64,000 bases of DNA, from NCBI RefSeq assembly GCF_905147365.1, contig NC_056428.1:25946001-26010000 (forward strand), given 5' to 3'. Both the position numbers and the translations under genes were made by a program. Each line of letters starts with the position of its first letter. The stretch's first letter is position 1. Below are positions 1 through 11,517 of the stretch, one piece after another. The notes under the pieces are model-generated. The model saw nothing but the letters and a program-made list of their open reading frames with translations, was not told the origin of the DNA and made no database searches. Source of the stretch: Aricia agestis. Taxonomy: Eukaryota; Arthropoda; Insecta; Lepidoptera; Lycaenidae.

Positions 1-156
1 TCTCATATCCGCAACATCATTAGATTTAGCAACGCTTCGGTAAAGATCGCCCCGCTAGAGCAGGACAAGGCGGGAGAGGCCGGAGCCGGTGCGAACGCCA
101 TCGCTCAGCAGGAGCGCAAAGTCACGATCGTTGGAAGTCCAGAAGCGCAGTGGAAG
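1..156 (+). CDS. Imp: Imp (IGF2BP family), partial exon: end of KH3 domain
   Basis: The first visible exon of the IGF-II mRNA-binding protein gene, truncated at its 5' side by the window edge. It reads in frame 1 for 52 codons, starting SHIRNIIRFSNASVKIAP, which is the part of KH3 just after its GxxG loop, and ending VTIVGSPEAQWK before a donor (AAG|GTAGGC at 156/157). Imp is a cytoplasmic RNA-binding protein with RRM and four KH domains. It controls mRNA localisation, stability and translation. The next exon continues in phase 0. A linker rich in Ala, Gly and Glu (DKAGEAGAGANAIAQQER) separates the KH3 beta strands and is longer than in the human IGF2BPs. The RRMs, KH1 and KH2 lie before the window. 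Confidence 0.95.
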
Positions 157-1610
157 GTAGGCCATTTGATAATCCTCGTACTATAGTAAAATACCGTATA
201 GAGACACAAAACTTCATATAAAATGACTAAAGTAAGCAATTTTGTGCCTTGTTATTTGATACCTTGGAGCCATAGTATATGAATGTTTTGAGTTTTTTTA
301 CACAATGTAGATCTTTGACGAGATTTTGATGAAGTTTTCCAAAGTAAATGAGTGAGTCTAGACAAAGATTAGATAAATATTAAATACTATCATGTATGTA
401 TTAAATAGTTTCATTACGTATTTTTTATTTGATGACCATCAAAGTTGTTAAATTTGTAATATTTTGCAAGATTTTAATGCGATTGGAATGCACAGTTTGT
501 GAGGAAAACGTAACGGAAATTGCAGATTGGATATCCTTTGTTGGATTCTGATTCATTATATCTTGTGCCTCATCAGTTATCATTCGCTCGCTATGCAGCT
601 GGGTAAAGCTGATTTAGTATTTTAACTATTTATTAAAATAACAAAAATCAAAATTAAAAAAATGGCGTAAAGTCTTGTCGATTCAATCGATTCGAATGGT
701 CAATACTTGGTAATAATCGATGCTCTCTATGTATACTATTACTCGTTACGAATATAATGCTATCGCGTATAATAAGAGCATGATAGCAGTAGAATTCATG
801 CGTGACTCGTGAATGATATGGACAAGCAGTGATGGGTCAATGTACGATTTTCTGTGTGTAAAATAAACTTTATTTATATCATTTAAATTGTCCATGATTT
901 ATTATAATGATATTATTTAAGTCATAATTATAAACCAATAACTTTCCGATACTATGAATGTTATGATGCAAGAAATTAATAGCATGCACATCATTCATAA
1001 AGTTGTCCTCTTATCGGTAAAATGATATCAAAGTGCCTTGTTTACTAGAATGAATACTATTACTTCTCGGAAAGGCCAAAGGTGGAGAAAGATTACATTA
1101 AAGTGTCAAGTTAAAGTCCACACTCGACACATAATATGAGGAAAAGTCTAGCAGTTGTACACTTTAATAACATCAATCGCAGATAAGGCTAAAATTGAGG
1201 CGAGTTGAGATTTTATACAGTATTGTTGATGTGGTCATTGAACTTAAAATATTTAGATTTTACTTTTTATATTTTAGATTTTAGGGTTTTACGTTTAGAT
1301 TAAATAGAGGCAAAGTAAAGGCATGGAATTATTTTATGTATTAGCTTATGTCTAAATAAACGCACTTGCTTTACCGCTTTTGTAAAATATTATAAGAGTC
1401 ATATTTGAGAACCTCGAAAAAAGCGACAGAATAAAGTTATCCTTATCACCTGATTTGACACATTAATTAAAAAGTTAAGTTAAACGTAAATTAGTATATT
1501 TTATTTACCGCCAATCAATGAAAGCTTAATAGTTTTGTATTCGTTTACTTCGCATAATAACCATGTGATCTGTGAACTCTTTATTGATGACTATAACATT
1601 AATATTTCAG
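157..1610 (+). other. Imp: Imp intron
   Basis: Intron between the KH3 exon and the KH3-KH4 linker exon, with GT donor at 157 and AG acceptor at 1609-1610 (AATATTTCAG). It is AT-rich. I recognise no gene, structured RNA or transposon end in it. Confidence 0.85.
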
Positions 1611-1709
1611 GCCCAGTATTTGATCTTCGAGAAGATGCGAGAGGAGGGCTTCATGTCTGGATCGGACGACGTGCGACTGACTGTCGAGATTGTTGTCGCT
1701 TCTACCCAG
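1611..1709 (+). CDS. Imp: Imp exon: KH3-KH4 linker
   Basis: A 33-codon exon in phase 0 reading AQYLIFEKMREEGFMSG, then DDVRLTVEIVVASTQ. It corresponds to the end of KH3 and the conserved segment in which animal IGF2BPs have 'AQ..IF.K..EE.F' before the first strand of KH4. Acceptor AG is at 1609-1610 and donor CAG|GTATAG at 1709/1710. A longer open frame over this exon (1535-1741) is in the wrong phase and is an artefact. The KH4 GxxG core follows in the next exon. Confidence 0.95.
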
Positions 1710-1834
1710 GTATAGTCCAAAAAATATTAATCATCACTTAAATATTTTGTGTCACTATATTTAGTCGGACTAGAGAAGTTTCTGTAACTTCTTACAGTGA
1801 GAAATGTCACCGGGAATCCAGGAACCAGGCCCCG

Positions 1835-1970
1835 TACCACGAAACCGTTTTGAGACTCAAACAATCGAACGAGAATGCCGGTCCTACTCTAACAAAAGTG
1901 AAACAACGTTGTTAGAGGAGGGCGCGGCATTCTCGTTCAATTTTTTGAGTCTAAAAACGGTTTCGTAGTA
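1835..1970. repeat. Palindromic MITE in Imp intron
   Basis: Inverted repeat of about 55-bp arms. The left arm contains CGAAACCGTTTTGAGACTCA and the right arm its near-exact reverse complement ending TTTCGTAGTA. Flanks are GC-rich (GGCC on both sides). There is no coding capacity. It has a typical foldback MITE architecture, but I could not define a clean target-site duplication. Confidence 0.75.
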
Positions 1971-2456
1971 GGCCGCCTGCGTCGATGGGAGCCCACTTTC
2001 GATGCCATACAAATAAAGCGAGAAAAAATATCACTAAGGACTCTGAGTCTGAAGTCCGAAAGGATTGTATGTAGACGATTTTTAAAAGTACAGAGTTGAT
2101 ATAAACAATAATCATCATGTAGTCGACGGTCTGAGGAGCTAGCATATTATGCGGGGCGGGTTTAACTTTTTACAACCCCGCACAAATGGGGGGGAGCTTC
2201 GGGGTGTTTTCCAATAAGAGCATTATAGCGCATTATGCGGCATAATGCTTAACGTTGAATGTTTCAACAACAACACCGCTTCGCACAATCGAGCACTATC
2301 AAAAGTAGTGCTTTCGCTTGATGCGTGCAATGGATACCAACTCTGACAGAAAAGTAGTTTCAGCATAATTTGACATTAAGCGCCACTGAGTCGCGTTATG
2401 CTCTCTAATTGGAAAACTAGAACTTCAGACCTTTCTGAGTTTAGATTATTTTATAG

Positions 2457-2612
2457 GTGGGCCGGATCATCGGCAAGGGTGGTCAGAATGTGCGCGAGCT
2501 GCAGCGCGTCACCGGATCGCTGATCAAGCTGCCCGAGCAGCCGCAGCCGCCCGCCGCCGCCGCCGACCACGAGACAACCGTGCACATTGTGGGACCATTC
2601 TACAGTGTTCAG
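2457..2612 (+). CDS. Imp: Imp exon: KH4 domain core
   Basis: A 52-codon exon in phase 0 opening VGRIIGKGGQNVRELQRVTG, the KH4 nucleic-acid-binding core with the GKGG loop intact (GxxG). It continues through the variable loop (proline/alanine-rich, PEQPQPPAAAADHE) to the last strand VHIVGPFYSVQ. The acceptor is at 2455-2456 and the donor CAG|GTCAGT at 2612/2613. KH3-KH4 acts as a pseudodimer that loops target RNA in vertebrate IGF2BPs (family knowledge). Confidence 0.97.
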
Positions 2613-2921
2613 GTCAGTTTATACGATAAGTGGTGGTGAGCCTACATGGCCTTCTATCAACATGCGCTTATACGAGCAATCATTGCTCGGCGACATGGAT
2701 GGACCGATCTGGAGCAATTAGTGCAGATACGAATTGACGTATATCCGATGGTCTTGGAAATTCCAGGCAATAGTAATGCTGCTTGTTGCCCCAAATTGCT
2801 TGATGTGGTCTAGACGTCATAGTTGACGAGAATTGACTGGAATTAAGCAATTTTAGTTGCCCGTATAAGCGTACTTTTATCAATTATGTTGGTGTGCTCA
2901 AATTGCTAGAGCAACTCAATA

Positions 2922-3822
2922 TAGTAGGGGAGGGGAGAGTGCTATTCGTGTAGTCACTCGAGCGTCATGGAGACCTAGTAGGTTTTTTAGATTAGGTAAG
3001 ACTAATACAAAATAGTAAGAGCGTTTTTTTATTTTAGCAGTGGGTTCAGAAACTGCAGCCCTTTATAATAATAATAATAATAAACTTTATTCTCATTTTA
3101 AAACATTACACAACCATAATTAAAACAACATAAAATTACAGCTTAAATACAAAATAAAAACATAATACAGAAAAAAAGACATGCACAAACAAAAGAAACT
3201 TATGAACTAATACTAATAGTAAAATATTTTTGAATGTATGGCAGTGTGCAATGCCAAAAATGAAGAAAAGGGGACCTCTCAGGTTATAACAGCGACATGC
3301 GCTGCTGTCCCTGGTCGTGATCACCTACCCCCATCAAACAACATAAAAACAAAACAGTACAAAAAAATGTTCAAAGTGCAACTCTCGCACAGCTCTATAT
3401 CTTTAAAGTTATGAAAAAGAAAATATATTTAGACAATTACTTTTTCAGGTAAATTATAACAAGATTTTAGACAACAAGGACTAAATTATTTAGTTGAGTG
3501 CAACATAAAATATCTGCAAAGCTTAGTTATAAAAATATATAGCTTTTTTTCTATATTTTAAAATGTCTCTACAGCCTTATCTTACCTTTAAATCGTCAGT
3601 GCTTCTTTGGGGTATGCTAAACATCTCCTATCTTAATCTGACCGATCCGATAATATTTCAATATTTAAATATATTTCAATATAATACTTACTTCAAAATA
3701 ACTTTTTTTAAAACCACCACGTGAAAAATCTACCATGATAACTAGACACATGTCTGAAGTCACAAGCTTAATCTGACACGCTCGAGCAGGTCGCAAAATT
3801 CCCTCTTCGCCTCCCCTACTAA
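2922..3822. repeat. IR element of about 0.9 kb carrying an inserted LINE-like tail, Imp intron 3
   Basis: Terminal inverted repeats TAGTAGGGGAGGGG (left, 2922) and its complement CCTCCCCTACTA (right, ending about 3821). Both are followed inwards by a CTCGAGCG motif. The interior holds an AAT microsatellite and an A-rich, polyadenylation-like segment (about 3066-3330) that resembles a retroelement 3' end in minus orientation. No transposase reading frame is visible. Confidence 0.6.
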
Positions 3823-4155
3823 TAGGTGTGATTACACGGGCGACGTTTATCGTAAAGGTATTTTTTGGAATCGGTTGCTGCTCGAACTACAAGCTTTCCA
3901 GTGTTTCAAATATAGAATGTAGATGTTAAAATTAATATTTTTTCGAATTTCTCTGCGTTTACAGTAAGTTCACTATTAATTTCATAGTGATAAAGTGATA
4001 GCGCTGTGAACACAGAATTTGACTGTTGATTTTTAAACTGAAAAGTTAAACTAAATTGTATTGGTGTAGGGTGTTTTTTTATAAGTTTATTAATATTATG
4101 CGATTGTAGCTATTTTGTAATCATTTGTTCCGGCTGTTTGATTCACTGGCGGACT

Positions 4156-4310
4156 AGAGGTGGGTTGCACCACCTTACTTTAACTATAATTTTTACTTAT
4201 CAAAATGTCTAATGAACTGTCAAATCTCTAGTTAGAGTGAATAATGGACGCCATATTTGACGATAACTTTCACCTTAACTATAACAACGCCTCTGGTGCA
4301 ACCCACCACT
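4156..4310. repeat. MITE with GGTGGGTTGCACC termini
   Basis: A 155-bp element with terminal inverted repeats AGAGGTGGGTTGCACCA and TGGTGCAACCCACCACT. It has an AT-rich non-coding interior and lies in the last Imp intron. MITEs with this 'GGTGCAACCCACC' end are common in lepidopteran DNA, to my knowledge. Confidence 0.8.
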
Positions 4311-4380
4311 ACGAAATTAATGTAAAAAAACCAAAAAAATATATGCGTTATTAATTTATTTGCAAAGTTTCCGTAATAGA

Positions 4381-5265
4381 CCGGGAGATGGTGACACAAA
4401 ATTCTTGGTCATTTGTACCAGTATGGCGGTTCTTTAGGGGTCTAATTATATAAAGGCAAAAAGGAAGCTGATGAAGGAATCTGGTCACACTGTTTCACAG
4501 TTTGTCTAGAGCAGGGGAAATAGTTAATGTTACCAGTATAATAGACTTCAAAATTGGACGTAAATATTTAGTTAATTAAAGTTATAAAATGATGATGACG
4601 TAATCATGGGTTCTCCCCCCTTTCCCAAATAATACTGTTGTATATACAAGTACCCGACCCCCCTTCCGGTGATCACGTAATTGTTGAATGATCCTTAATT
4701 AGCTATGCAAAAATTAGCCTGGTACAAATGGTTGAATTGTTTTATTTAAATAAATGTATTCGCGTCGGTATGGCGGGCTGTAAGTCACACCCGAGAAGTA
4801 TGGCATTAGCATTACGCTAGCCTACTTCTTTTGACTCGACTATCAGCCGAGCTAGCACGGCCACCAGTAGAAATGCGAAAATCTTTTTTCGTTCCGAAAA
4901 ATTCAATTAAAATGCCATTTTATGACAGACTATAGTCCTAAGAATTCAAATAATATCCTACTTTATTACAAATACTGTAGTCTGTCATAAAGTGGCATTT
5001 TAATTGAATTTTTGTTGGTCGCGATTAGTCGCGGTAAAGATCAGAACGGACCTTAAGTTTATGTCCACAGTTTGTAAATGCTTTCGCATTTATGTGGGAC
5101 AAATCGTTATTTATCCGTCGCGTTCGATTAACGCCCACGCGTTTGGGCCGCCAGCGCGAGCGCTATGGCCTATGACCATCATTTTCCTTTTTGCCTTTAC
5201 GTAACCCCTGAAGAACCGCCAGCCTGGTACAAATGACCAAGAGTTTTGTGTCACGCATCTCCCTG
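4381..5265. repeat. Non-autonomous DNA element (885 bp) with ~75-bp TIRs and an inner palindrome
   Basis: The outer arms are inverted copies: GACACAAAATTCTTGGTCAT on the left (about 4393) and ATGACCAAGAGTTTTGTGTC on the right (about 5233). Both continue into a shared GGCGGTTCTT segment. A second inverted repeat (4897-5013, arm start AAAAATTCAATTAAAATGCC) is nested inside, suggesting one palindromic element inserted into another. No transposase frame is seen. The 66-codon frame at 5004 spans the inner arm and is not a gene. Confidence 0.7.
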
Positions 5266-6336
5266 TCAATAATAATAGGATGATATTTTATATTGTTACC
5301 TATATTTATTTACATAATTCTTTAATTCTGCGTTTTTGCTTGTTATGTACGATCGAGGAAATTGATTCCTAGGCATTTTTTCTTTGGTTTTTACAAATTA
5401 TGAAACAATCTAATCAAACAACCTGCGATGTGTATCTGACGATAATATGTTTTTAAGTTTATTTATCGTAAGAAAGCCGGACTGCTGGAAGAAGTCGCTG
5501 TTAGAGATAAGCAGTACCTGTTGTGTATATTTTCACGTAAAATTGTATGTGCAACAAATTGTTAAATAAAATAAATAAAGTATTACATAAAATAAAAATG
5601 TGCAGTGCATGAGAATTCGGAGAAAAATCGAATCGGTATTTATTGGCAAAAAGTACATGTAGTTACTCGTCCGTTACCTCTTAGATTGTAGTTAATAATT
5701 GTTATCTGGAAGTGTGGCCGCTAATATAAGATAAGTACTAAATTTTATTACATGCTATGCCGCATTGCGAAGTTTACTTGTTAAACGAGGTTTACTAGTT
5801 GATGGCGAATGACCGCGACATAATGAATGTTTAAATGTTGTAGCGGTCTCCCGAAGCGGGATGAAAGAGAAGCGACTGCCAACACAATCGCGCCTCGGCC
5901 TAGTCCGCTGACCGACTCTCAGTCCTACACCTTGTATGATTGTCCCCATAGGTGAGTTACACATCACTTCTAAATAGCAAGCGAATTGTATTGTACTTTA
6001 CTTGCTGTTAATAAACTTCATATTATGAAACTGCCTTTTAATTATAATATGCCTCGCCTTCTAATCGTTTACAACTTTTGTCGTTGTAGGTTAGGATATT
6101 GCTTGCGCGGAAATCGTTTTGTAGGGGCGTAAGGAGTGTAACTACATGTACTTTAGGTAATCGATATCGGATATTTACCAGTGACGTATTTTTTATTTTG
6201 TTTACCTACCTGTGACGGTGTGAATCTTTAGCACCGAGTGACTCTCGCATCGATGCAAATGTAATAATGTGCGCACGCTCATGCGACTGAACGCCTAGGT
6301 GGTTAAGTGATTAACGTGTAGCGTTGGTGTTTTCAG

Positions 6337-6432
6337 TCGGCGCAGCGCCGCATCCGCGCTATGGTGGCTCAGGCGAGCGCGCCGGGCCGCCACCGCCGCG
6401 CCGCGCAGCCGCCGCCGCCTGCGTCGCAGTAA
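6337..6432 (+). CDS. Imp: Imp last coding exon and stop codon
   Basis: After the acceptor TTTTCAG (6331-6336), frame 0 continues SAQRRIRAMVAQ, then a short basic and proline-rich tail (RHRRAAQPPPPASQ) to TAA at 6430-6432. The segment FYSVQ|SAQRRIRAM joins the previous exon in phase and matches the last KH4 helix of IGF2BPs ('..AQRKIRDIL..'). The four exons in the window total 168 residues. The C-terminal tail is encoded by a very GC-rich CCG-repeat tract that continues into the 3' UTR. Open frames on both strands across 6295-6651 come from that composition. Confidence 0.95.
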   Translation, partial: SAQRRIRAMVAQASAPGRHRRAAQPPPPASQ

Positions 6433-6528
6433 GCCCCGCCCCCGCCCCCGCCCCCGCCCCGACCCCGCCGCCTGCCCGCCCCGCCCCCCGCCGCCGCCCG
6501 TCACTCGCGCCTCTACTCGCACTGTCCC

Positions 6529-6559
<31 letters not shown>

Positions 6560-7808
6560 TGCTGCAGACGCCGCCGCCAGACACGACGTTCGTGGCAGGC
6601 GCGTGTGCAGCTCGTATCCAATGTTGTTGTTGACGTAATTGTATTGAGCATAGTGAAATGTAAATTTGAATATGGTGAATTTTATCCCGGGATTATTATA
6701 TGTTAACTGATTATATCTTAATGTATTTTATATATAGTATATCTTATTCATATACACTATTTTTTTGATGATAGTGACAGTTATAAATGTATTAGCCGGA
6801 ATATATTTGATTGTTATATTGTTTTCATACCGTGTTACTTGACTACCCTAGAGTTTTCAATCGAATGCAATAATCGACATTATTTTCTCTGTATACATAC
6901 ATATACACGTGTTAGTAGCAATAGGTATATAGATTACAGCTTTTCTTCATTATTATACAAACGAGATGTACGCGATATACATTATTTTGTTTTGTTATAA
7001 AGTAGTAGATTAATCTGTTGAAGTCGATACAAAATATGCTGTTGATATTATACGGAGGGTGAGTGGGTTGCGAACATCGACGCATTGACCAGGAACGGAG
7101 AATACGACATAGCTTAATTGATGAGGCTCAATGTTAATCGGATGCTTACGTAGTGATCGTTTGAGGGGTATCGTGTTAGTGGAGAGTGTGTAGTGTCGGG
7201 CCGGGCGCGCCCTCCGGCGGCCGACCGTCGGCCCCGCGCGACCGACGGTCGGTCGCCGGCCCGCTCGGCCCGCGGCCGGCCGCGCCCCCCGCGCCCCCGC
7301 CGTCACACTGTACTGCCATTTATATATTTTTGATAATGATTGTTTGGGCAGTGAGGACTAAAAAGTATGAAGTTTAATTTGTAAGTGACATTTGTTGATC
7401 GTTTTCTTTGTAATTTTTGTCTTTGTTAGCTTTATAACGGTTTTTTTGTATCGAGCGGCCGATGAGCGATCTGTGCGCACGAGCCAGGCAGGGCGGCGCC
7501 GCGGGTCGATTCATCACGCGCGACGATACAGTCTTTGCGAGTGTACGATTTGCGTTGTAATTGTGCCAAGTGAGATATTTAAATATGAGAGATTTAAGAT
7601 TAAGTGGACGATATCAAAATTAATGAAAAGCTTAGATATTTATATTTATAATTGTGATAATAATATATGGAAGTTTTGGCAAAAGTGTAGAATGTTTTAC
7701 ATTCTTATTCCATTGTCTCGATACGAGAGTAGAATTAATGTTCGACAAGCGTGCCAGTGTAGGGCGCCGCCGATTCCCCGGTGTATACGATAGTCTCCCT
7801 CCTCCGAG

Positions 7809-7852
7809 CCGGCCACCGGCCACCGACCACCGGCCACCGACCACCGACCACC
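7809..7852 (+). repeat. Heptamer tandem repeat (CCGRCCA)n
   Basis: About six tandem units of CGGCCAC/CGACCAC in the putative Imp 3' UTR. It is a GC-rich minisatellite-like tract that opens spurious reading frames on both strands. Confidence 0.85.
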
Positions 7853-8745
7853 GCAGCGCGCCGCGCATTCAATACCTTGCCAGCTTATACCCTGCTACTT
7901 CCACATATTATTGATTATCTCGCTCTTGGCATACAAACTGTATACACAGAACCGTTTCGATACCGATTTGATGAAACCGTATCCACCAACGTCACTGCAA
8001 CGACTTGCTGATCATCGTATTTACATTGTGTAATTTCTGTTCGTTACGTGTGCTCACGTATTTTATTTTTTTATTTTGTTAAAGTATAATTCTTTATTTG
8101 TCACTTCTGTTAAGGGGCCCGAATGGAACATAGAGCGAGCGACAGTGACTGTTTCTTTAAAAATGGGCATTGGTTTTTGAACCGCTTACGTGAGGTTAAA
8201 CAGAAGGCATCAATAGAATGTAAGAAACGAGTGTAACCAGGGTCGAGGAGTTTAGCACCCGGTGTACACTCGTTTTCGATGAAACCACCTAGTTTTTATG
8301 TATGTACACCCAAATACGCATACGAAGATTTTATTTTTTATGATGTGTCCTTTGCTTGTACACAAGTCGACCGTAATCTCGATTGATTTAAAATTTTACA
8401 AATATTTTTAACACCCGTATTACACTATGATAACTTGAACAATCAATACTATTTAAATGAATTTTAAATACTCAATTGTTGTAACTCGATAATGGATACG
8501 TGTCTCGGGAGATTGAGCGTGTTTTTAAGTAATATAATCTAGAAGTAATACGAATAGATTGTGACCATAATTGCTGATTGTTAGTTAAATCAGATCGGTG
8601 ACGTTATCGGGATTAACGGTTGACTTGTCGATAGAGGTAGCGACGAGCGCGAACCGCCGCGACTCGAGTGTACATACAGAAACATGACCCTTAATCCTTC
8701 CAATTGTAAGCAAGAGTATAACATTGATTTATGATGAACGTGTTA

Positions 8746-8938
8746 GGGTCAATCCCCCTGCAACGTGACGCGCACATGCCGGGAAACACATTTCTAAATG
8801 ATGTATTGAATTGACAGACTCCAATGTGGAGACGTCACACTAGTCACATTGAAGTCTGTCAAAATGTTATGCAATTTGGAAATGCACCTAACGGCGTGTA
8901 CGCGGCACTCTGCCGTGGGAGCTGACCCCTAGGAGGCA
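8746..8938. repeat. Degenerate MITE inside the Imp 3' UTR candidate
   Basis: Imperfect inverted repeat starting GGGTCAAT and ending CTGACCCC, with an internal pair GACAGACTCCAATGTG / CACATTGAAGTCTGTC. Its ends and inner 'ATTTCTAAAT...TTGACA' segment resemble the family at 29554-29705 and 29877-30187. It is therefore probably an old member that became part of the transcript. Confidence 0.6.
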
Positions 8939-9225
8939 GAAATAGTTTTAGTTGATTATTATTGTATCGTTGTGAAGTAGTATTAAGTATTGGGTGCGCG
9001 CGGGCGGCCGGCTAGAGACTGAACTACACCCCGCCGCGCCGCCCGCGCCCTCCGCCCCTATATGTCATTCGCGCTGATTTCTTCTCATTCTTGTTTGATG
9101 GTTCTACTGTTGTTCTATATAATGATCATTTCTCATATTGTGTGTAAATCGACATTTTGTGTATTTGGCGCGTGATTGAGTTGATTTTATTTTGCATGAA
9201 TGTACCTATTTTAAAAATTGTCTTG

Positions 9226-9231
9226 AATAAA
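9226..9231 (+). terminator. Poly(A) signal candidate, proximal (Imp)
   Basis: AATAAA in CTTGAATAAAATTG, about 2.8 kb after the Imp stop. It precedes the let-7 site, so use of this signal would give a transcript without that site. Confidence 0.4.
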
Positions 9232-9532
9232 ATTGTCATTTTGAATAACGTTTAAAATTGTCATTGTAAAAGGTATACTTAATTTGGAGGATGTTTGATC
9301 GCGGTCGAGAACGTTAAGGCCGCGCTCCCGGCCGGCCGCGCGCGCGCATTTGCCATTCGGAGTATTCGCATTTTGAAAATTTGATGTTTCAATGTACGAG
9401 TTATGGGATTAAGTTTCTTTGTCGTTCTTTCATGCTGAACATTTTACATATTCCACTTAAATTTTTTTCCTTTGAATTATACTGTTATTTTTAGAACCAT
9501 TTTATAATTGGTATAAGTTCAGAAACTAATAA

Positions 9533-9540
9533 CTACCTCA
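9533..9540 (+). promoter_or_regulatory. let-7 miRNA 8-mer target site in Imp 3' UTR
   Basis: CTACCTCA is the exact 8-mer complement of the let-7 seed (miRNA 5' UGAGGUAG). A weaker 6-mer, TACCTC, follows at 9728-9733. The let-7/Imp regulatory link is established in Drosophila, and vertebrate IGF2BPs are also let-7 targets. The match is seen in the sequence; function here is inferred. Confidence 0.6.
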
Positions 9541-9679
9541 ATATTACTAAATGAATATGATAATTATTAATTATCTTTGTGCATGTTTTGGGAACTGATT
9601 TAAAAAATACAAAAATCAATATAGTATAAGAACGCTATTACAGTAATGGAATATTGTCAAAGTTTAGGTTTCTTAATGT

Positions 9680-9685
9680 AATAAA
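9680..9685 (+). terminator. Poly(A) signal candidate (Imp)
   Basis: AATAAA within AATGTAATAAAATTAT, shortly downstream of the let-7 site. Confidence 0.35.
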
Positions 9686-10954
9686 ATTATTGGAAATTAA
9701 TGTATTTATTTTATTTGAAGTATAATTTACCTCTCGATGACTACTAATAATTACAGGACGGAATTGCACTACTTTGTGAATTGTAATACTTAATAGCTTT
9801 GTTTTAATTGTAACAGGTAAATAAGATAATAACAGATTTATAATTACGTTAAAGATTAATTAATTATAACTACTGTGTATAGAACATATTTGCCATAATT
9901 TTATAAAGTCGTGTTGATATTTTCAAATGGAGTAAGCACTGCAGGTAATTCTAAATATTTTACACAATTCTTGTACAAGTCGTTAGACTAAAATAGTGCT
10001 AGCTTTTTTATTGAACTTATTTTATACATGTTGAACCATTGTTGTTACATATAATATCACTAGGATGAATATTATTTGTGCTACATATTCATTGTTCATA
10101 TTATATTATTATTTTATACAATCCAGACTCGCCGGGAGATATGGATGTAACTGATTTCTTCGATCTTAATTTATTCGTATTATCCGAGGAGCACATGTCG
10201 ATACGAATGTATTATAACAACCTTTAGTTCCCTCTTCACTTTGGGCCACGATTGACAACTATTGCGCAGCTGTCTATACCACTAACCGAATAAAATCGAC
10301 GTCGAATATGATCAGACGAATATGCTCCTCTCCAAATCTGTGATAGCTGAAATCGGTCGTCACGAACTATCGTGGAGAGGTCGCACTGTAGATACCCCGA
10401 TAGACTTCTCTACATCACATTCCATCTCGTGCGAGTCTGGACGGCCTACTGATATGACACCGCGACACAGGATTCTTGTAAAAATATTTCGATCATTCAT
10501 TATGTTCATAATAATCATTTCATCGCGTAGTATAGTTTGGCACACCCTAACGAATGTATGGACGTCTATAATTCATCGTATTAATATTTGTACCTACATT
10601 GGGATTCGTCTATGTTGTGTATCAAAATGGAAATTCTTGTTAGTATTAAACGGTATTGTGTGTTTGTACCTTATATTTAGCGTGGGTGCTGGTTTACACT
10701 GGTACAGCGGTGGGCGCCAGTGAACGGACGCTGGCCTGGATTGAGACATGTTTACTCTCTGACGCGGTGTTTACGTCGATACAGTGCTGGCCAGCGACGG
10801 AATCCTGAAACTCTGGTGCCCGCTGCCACGATAGGCTGTTTTTGTAGTAAGCCAGCACCAAATCATTTCTCAACGAAAACGAAACTATTCGATCTTCATT
10901 CGTCGCCTGACGAGACCTTGTCGTGCGGTCGGTTCTGCCGACGTCTATGTTTCA

Positions 10955-10960
10955 AATAAA
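10955..10960 (+). terminator. Poly(A) signal candidate, distal (Imp)
   Basis: AATAAA in TTCAAATAAAAACATG, followed within 20-30 bases by an A-rich segment. It is the last such signal before repeat-dense intergenic DNA begins. Confidence 0.4.
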
Positions 10961-11218
10961 AACATGTATAACTGTTGAAAACACAAAAACTAGTTTCATT
11001 TCGCATACCAAACGCTAGGTCTTCGACAACATTACCTGACTTCGATGTAGAGAAACTTAGAGAAACAATATTTTTGCGTTTTCATACTTTATCCGTAGCA
11101 ACCCACGTAGCAAAGTAAATAAAATAATATACATTGCAAAGTTGGAAGACTGTAAAATAACTGTACTGAATATATATAGTTACAAGGTGTAACAAAAGTA
11201 AAACTACATAAGGGATAG

Positions 11219-11380
11219 GTACCATCGAGGAAGTTGATTCCTATGCAATTGACAGACCAACGTTATTTGGTCGAATATGTCAATTCAATGTTAATTGTGA
11301 TCTGTCAGCTGGGTTTGACGTAACGCAACCAAACTACTTAGGTCCCCAATTTGCATACGAATCAACTTCTCTGATAGTAC
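11219..11380. repeat. MITE, GTACCATCGAGGAAGTTGAT family (copy 1)
   Basis: A 162-bp element with terminal inverted repeats GTACCATCGAGGAAGTTGAT and ATCAACTTCTCTGATAGTAC. Relatives are at 55268-55430 and, truncated, at 34330-34456, with a single end at 5346-5375. The shared interior includes 'ATTTGGTCG...TGTCAA'. Confidence 0.85.
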
Positions 11381-11388
11381 ATTTAAAG

Positions 11389-11517
11389 AGTTCGCTGTGA
11401 AAGTAGCTGCGCTGAAAGACCAACATTTTTTGTGATTTGCCCTAGCGTCACGGGTTTCTCCATATCAAAGTGAAAAGAAATTGCTCTTTCAGCGCTGCTA
11501 CTTTTACACTGAACACT
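11389..11517. repeat. MITE, GCGCTGAAAGA family (copy 1)
   Basis: Inverted repeat with AAAGTAGCTGCGCTGAAAGA on the left and TCTTTCAGCGCTGCTACTTT on the right. A second copy lies at 43489-43636 in the Ddr intron/upstream region. Non-coding. Confidence 0.85.

Larger units (their letters stand above)
6433..10975 (+). other. Imp: Imp 3' UTR candidate (long)
   Basis: From the Imp stop codon to a distal AATAAA at 10955-10960 the sequence has almost none of the dispersed repeats that fill the DNA after 11200, which fits a constrained, transcribed 3' UTR (inference). GC-rich islands (about 6340-6600, 7190-7310, 7460-7520, 7740-7870, 9000-9060 and 9300-9355) interrupt AT-rich stretches. One MITE-like IR (8746-8938) is present. 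A Pumilio-type octamer TGTACATA is at 8669-8676. Open frames of up to 133 codons (e.g. 10322-10723) have no recognisable domain. The true 3' end needs RNA evidence. Confidence 0.55.

Noticed and set aside
6295..6651. Long open frames on both strands (118 and 104 codons)
   Set aside because: They come from CCG-repeat composition (poly-Arg and poly-Ala/Pro). The real product here is the short last Imp exon in another frame.
7392..8011. Several overlapping open frames around the heptamer repeat
   Set aside because: Overlaps in three frames on both strands and low complexity point to composition, not coding.
10322..10959. Two overlapping plus-strand open frames (133 and 79 codons)
   Set aside because: No domain, signal or codon-use evidence. 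They lie in the likely Imp 3' UTR.
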